Positions 6,202 through 7,999 of a DNA stretch of 7,999 nt are shown in pieces; positions within the stretch are counted from its first letter, which is position 1, and every line of letters starts with the position of its first letter. The stretch is from positions 1-7,999 of the forward strand of contig JAQXFM010000031.1 in assembly GCA_029250305.1 (NCBI GenBank). The letters are read 5' to 3'. The notes beneath the pieces were generated by a model. That model searched no databases. It was given only the letters and a program-made list of their open reading frames with translations, and had not been told where the DNA came from. Made by a program: the position numbers and the translations under genes. Origin of the DNA: Candidatus Poseidoniaceae archaeon (GTDB taxonomy: Archaea; Thermoplasmatota; Poseidoniia; Poseidoniales; Poseidoniaceae).

Positions 6202-7467
6202 ATGCGGACCGTCTTGCTTGATTTGGGACCACTCGCTCACCTCGCTGGTGAAGGGGCTCTCATCGGGACTCGCATGTCCGATAATGAATCTCTGACAAGT
6301 GCCGCTGGCAAGGGAATTGTTGTAATTAATGGCGTAATAGAATCTATTCAAGAATCATCTGACCTCGAAGAAGAATATGGTTCCGAAGCAAAGCATTCAG
6401 ATGAACTTCGTGTGGTTTCACTTGACGGTCACGCCGTCATCCCAGGACTTGTCGATGGACACAACCACCTCATTTGGGCTGGCGATCGATCAAACGAGCT
6501 GACCCTCAAACAGCAAGGAATATCATATCAAGGGATTGCTGCAATGGGCGGGGGCATTCAGCACACAGTTCACCAAACGGAACAGGCCAGGGATGAACAA
6601 TTGCTTCAGCTCGGTTACCAACGCATGCGCAGCGCGCTCCTCCATGGCACCACTCACATGGAGACAAAAAGTGGATATGGTCTCAGTACAACGAGCGAAC
6701 TCACCTTGCTCCGTGTCGCTCATCAACTCAGTCAAATGAGTCATTTACCGAGTATGGAATTGACGTGGTTGGGGGCCCATGACACACCTAAAGGTATGAC
6801 ACGAACTGCCTATGTCGAAGAGATCCTTTCAGACCAATTACCATCCGTCATCGAACAAGGCTATGCCCAAGCCGCCGATGTATTCTGTGAGCCAGGATGG
6901 TTCACTCTTGAAGAGACTGAAGAAATTTTGGTATCGGCTCAGAATGGCGGCCTCACACAACGGATGCACATTGACGAATTCACCAATGGCGGAGGAGGCG
7001 AACTGGCTGCCGATCTAAAGGTCGTGACAGCAGACCATTCTCATTACACACCGGATGAAACGCGAATGAAGATGGAAACGGCTGGCGTGAACACCGGATT
7101 TTTACCGGGCACACCATACACGATGGGGGCAGCGTGGCCATCATTTAATCAAGCCATCACGGATGAGTATCGTTGGTCAATCGCCACGGACTTCAATCCG
7201 AATTGCAATATTTTGAGTTTACCTTTCATTGGATCTTTATTGGTTCACCGCAACAAAGTCGACCCATTGGCAACGTTAGTGGCAGCATCGCGAAATCCAT
7301 CTGAGACGACACCTCACCCGAGTGGTTTAATTCACGGTCGCATTGAAGAGGGAGCCGTTGCAAATTTGAACGTCTTGAACGGAGTCCAATGGGAATCATG
7401 GTGCAACCAACCCGGCACGTCCCCGTTTAAGGCAACCATGCTAAATGGCAAATTACACTATCATTGA
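6202..7467 (+). CDS. hutI: Imidazolonepropionase
   Basis: Cytoplasmic amidohydrolase that opens the ring of 4-imidazolone-5-propanoate to give N-formimino-L-glutamate, the third step of histidine degradation. It is 421 residues long, normal for the family. Metal ligands appear as the HxH of DGHNHLIWAG (His87, His89), His256 in MHIDEF and Asp330 in ATDFNPN; their spacing matches the Bacillus subtilis enzyme (80, 82, 249, 324). Other family motifs are METKSGYGL (153-161), TWLGAHDTPKG, ADVFCEPGWF, and GFLPGTPYTMG. The ATG at 6202 gives the usual N-terminus (RTVLLDLGPLAHL). The frame stays open upstream to 6109, but that would run into kae1 and is rejected. There is no SD. No hutH, hutU or formiminoglutamate-processing gene is visible, so the rest of the pathway must lie elsewhere. 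Confidence 0.96.
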   Translation: MRTVLLDLGPLAHLAGEGALIGTRMSDNESLTSAAGKGIVVINGVIESIQESSDLEEEYGSEAKHSDELRVVSLDGHAVIPGLVDGHNHLIWAGDRSNELTLKQQGISYQGIAAMGGGIQHTVHQTEQARDEQLLQLGYQRMRSALLHGTTHMETKSGYGLSTTSELTLLRVAHQLSQMSHLPSMELTWLGAHDTPKGMTRTAYVEEILSDQLPSVIEQGYAQAADVFCEPGWFTLEETEEILVSAQNGGLTQRMHIDEFTNGGGGELAADLKVVTADHSHYTPDETRMKMETAGVNTGFLPGTPYTMGAAWPSFNQAITDEYRWSIATDFNPNCNILSLPFIGSLLVHRNKVDPLATLVAASRNPSETTPHPSGLIHGRIEEGAVANLNVLNGVQWESWCNQPGTSPFKATMLNGKLHYH

Positions 7468-7495
7468 ATTATTAAGATTGACTTCCTGTAAAGTG

Positions 7496-7503
7496 TTTAA
7501 ATT
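7496..7503 (+). promoter_or_regulatory. Probable archaeal TATA box for the 110-residue gene
   Basis: TTTAAATT lies about 24 bases before the ATG at 7522, the distance expected for a leaderless archaeal transcript. A purine-rich GTAAAG just upstream resembles a TFB-recognition element. There is no usable SD, since AAAGGT abuts the ATG. The arrangement favours the ATG at 7522 over the GTG at 7513. Confidence 0.55.
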
Positions 7504-7521
7504 AGAGACGTTGTGAAAGGT

Positions 7522-7854
7522 ATGAGTTCGGAAATCAAGAAGGTCTTCGTTGAAACTGTTGTTTGTGCTGGCGCACCAGGAAAAGAAGCTCGATTTATGC
7601 GAATGCTTGAATCACGCCAGACATACAAGCGCCGGCAAGATGGTTGCCTTGCTGCGTGGACTGGAACATCCATCGATGGTGCAGGAATGGTGTTGGTCCA
7701 ATCGGTCTTTGTCGACAACAATGCTTGGAAGAGAATTTCTGATGAAGTTATGAAAGCCCTTGACTCGAAAGATGGGGGTTTGGAATCAGTTTTGGCAGGC
7801 CCACCACTGGTTGGTATGTTTGAAATCGATCCTGAGAAACTTCGGTTGCCTTAA
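7522..7854 (+). CDS. Small protein, putative ABM-like dimeric alpha/beta-barrel domain (110 aa)
   Basis: Small soluble protein with no signal or membrane segment. The order of elements suggests a ferredoxin-like ABM (antibiotic biosynthesis monooxygenase-like) fold: a first strand FVETVVCAG (8-16), a helix starting GKEARFMRMLESRQ, a Gly-Cys turn (RRQDGCLAAWTGTS) as in the EPGCL motif of ABM proteins, a strand GMVLVQSVFVD, a helix with NNAWKRISDEVMKAL, and a final strand GPPLVGMFEI. ABM proteins include small monooxygenases, heme-degrading enzymes and proteins of unknown role, and nothing here fixes a substrate. It follows hutI by 54 bases and seems to have its own TATA box, so a link with histidine breakdown is not implied. 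The ATG at 7522 is preferred; a GTG at 7513 would lie upstream of the predicted transcript start. Existence is likely; the fold call is tentative. Confidence 0.75.
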   Translation: MSSEIKKVFVETVVCAGAPGKEARFMRMLESRQTYKRRQDGCLAAWTGTSIDGAGMVLVQSVFVDNNAWKRISDEVMKALDSKDGGLESVLAGPPLVGMFEIDPEKLRLP

Positions 7855-7857
7855 TCA

Positions 7858-7884
7858 CCCAAATATCCCAAATCCCCGTACCCC
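7858..7884 (-). other. Potential G-quadruplex motif (C-tracts on the plus strand)
   Basis: Four G-tracts on the minus strand: GGGG (7881-7884), GGGG (7874-7877), GGG (7867-7869) and GGG (7858-7860), with loops of three, four and six bases. This fits the G3+N1-7 pattern. The plus strand carries the matching C-tracts, two of them in the near repeat CCCAAAT. It fills much of the gap between the 110-residue gene and the right-edge gene. Confidence 0.5.
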
Positions 7885-7888
7885 TTTG

Positions 7889-7914
7889 TGTCGCATAATG
7901 TATGTTATACGACA
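7889..7914. repeat. 10-6-10 inverted repeat abutting the start of the right-edge gene
   Basis: The arms TGTCGCATAA (7889-7898) and TTATACGACA (7905-7914) are inverted copies with nine of ten positions paired, around the six-base centre TGTATG. The right arm ends directly against the ATG at 7915. The shape suits a dimeric helix-turn-helix operator, or a hairpin in the 5' leader. The arms contain TATA-like bases, so a promoter could overlap. Confidence 0.6.
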
Positions 7915-7999
7915 ATGGCGGAAATTGGCTCGCCTGAAAAAATACCCACTTCGTCTCGAATGCTTCGCAGTGTGCCGTTTTTACCGATTGCTTTCCTCG
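7915..7999 (+). CDS. N-terminus of an unrecognised protein, probably membrane-associated (cut by window edge)
   Basis: Twenty-eight codons are visible before the right edge. They encode a polar start (MAEIGSPEKIPTSSR) followed by RMLRSVPFLPIAFL, where basic residues precede a hydrophobic run. This looks like the beginning of a first transmembrane helix or signal anchor. The protein cannot be identified from so little. There is no SD before the ATG at 7915; an in-frame ATG at 7960 is an alternative if a TATA element inside the inverted repeat (TTATAC, 7905-7910) is used. The open frame, the direction shared with hutI and the regulatory-looking upstream region support a real gene. Confidence 0.5.
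   Translation, partial: MAEIGSPEKIPTSSRMLRSVPFLPIAFL

Noticed and set aside
6151..6351. A 67-residue N-terminal extension of Kae1
   Set aside because: The frame is open, but the extra residues match no Kae1 feature and run antisense across the start of hutI. The typical Kae1 N-terminus begins at 6150.
1..7999. A new multi-gene defence, mobile or biosynthetic system
   Set aside because: I looked for transposases, integrases, nucleases, toxin-antitoxin pairs, CRISPR-like repeats, tRNA or rRNA genes and biosynthetic enzymes and saw none. The genes are mostly housekeeping and catabolic, with two unrecognised proteins, one tentative ABM-like protein and one unidentified fragment.

Overview
The window looks like a piece of a mesophilic archaeal chromosome of moderate GC content. 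I infer a marine Group II euryarchaeon (Poseidoniales) or close relative. The archaeal signs are: a Kae1-type tRNA threonylcarbamoyltransferase, a stand-alone catalytic subunit of methylmalonyl-CoA mutase, a short SlyD-like FKBP, GGTG-type Shine-Dalgarno (SD) sites inside the operon, and TATA-like boxes about 25 bases before starts that lack an SD. The exact lineage is an inference. Haloarchaea fit poorly because the GC content is moderate and the proteins are not strongly acidic.

Layout. Positions 1-6150 hold a tightly packed leftward cluster of eight genes. In transcription order these are Kae1, an unrecognised basic, low-complexity protein, a SlyD-like FKBP, the methylmalonyl-CoA mutase catalytic subunit, methylmalonyl-CoA epimerase, an unrecognised 101-residue protein, and a NatA/NatB-like ABC transporter (ATPase complete, permease cut by the left edge). 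Gaps run from overlaps of 8-13 bases to 59 bases. In three junctions the SD of the next gene overlaps the stop codon of the previous one. From 6202 rightward lie imidazolonepropionase (hutI), a 110-residue protein with an ABM-like pattern under its own probable leaderless promoter, and the first 28 codons of another gene at the right edge. Kae1 and hutI diverge from a 51-base spacer.

How the genes fit together. The mutase and epimerase are successive steps linking (S)-methylmalonyl-CoA to succinyl-CoA, as used in propionyl-CoA, odd-chain and branched-chain catabolism. The cobalamin-binding mutase subunit is not in the window. HutI is the third step of histidine degradation, so both strands carry catabolic genes, which suits a heterotroph. 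Kae1 (t6A tRNA modification) and the FKBP (protein folding, metal-binding tail) are housekeeping functions. The transporter probably exports sodium or another small substrate.

I found no mobile element, CRISPR array, RNA gene or clear new defence or biosynthetic system. The best leads are the unrecognised basic protein with its doubtful start, a 10-6-10 inverted repeat touching the start codon of the right-edge gene, a four-G-tract motif next to it, and a His-to-Gln change at a metal-ligand position of the epimerase.
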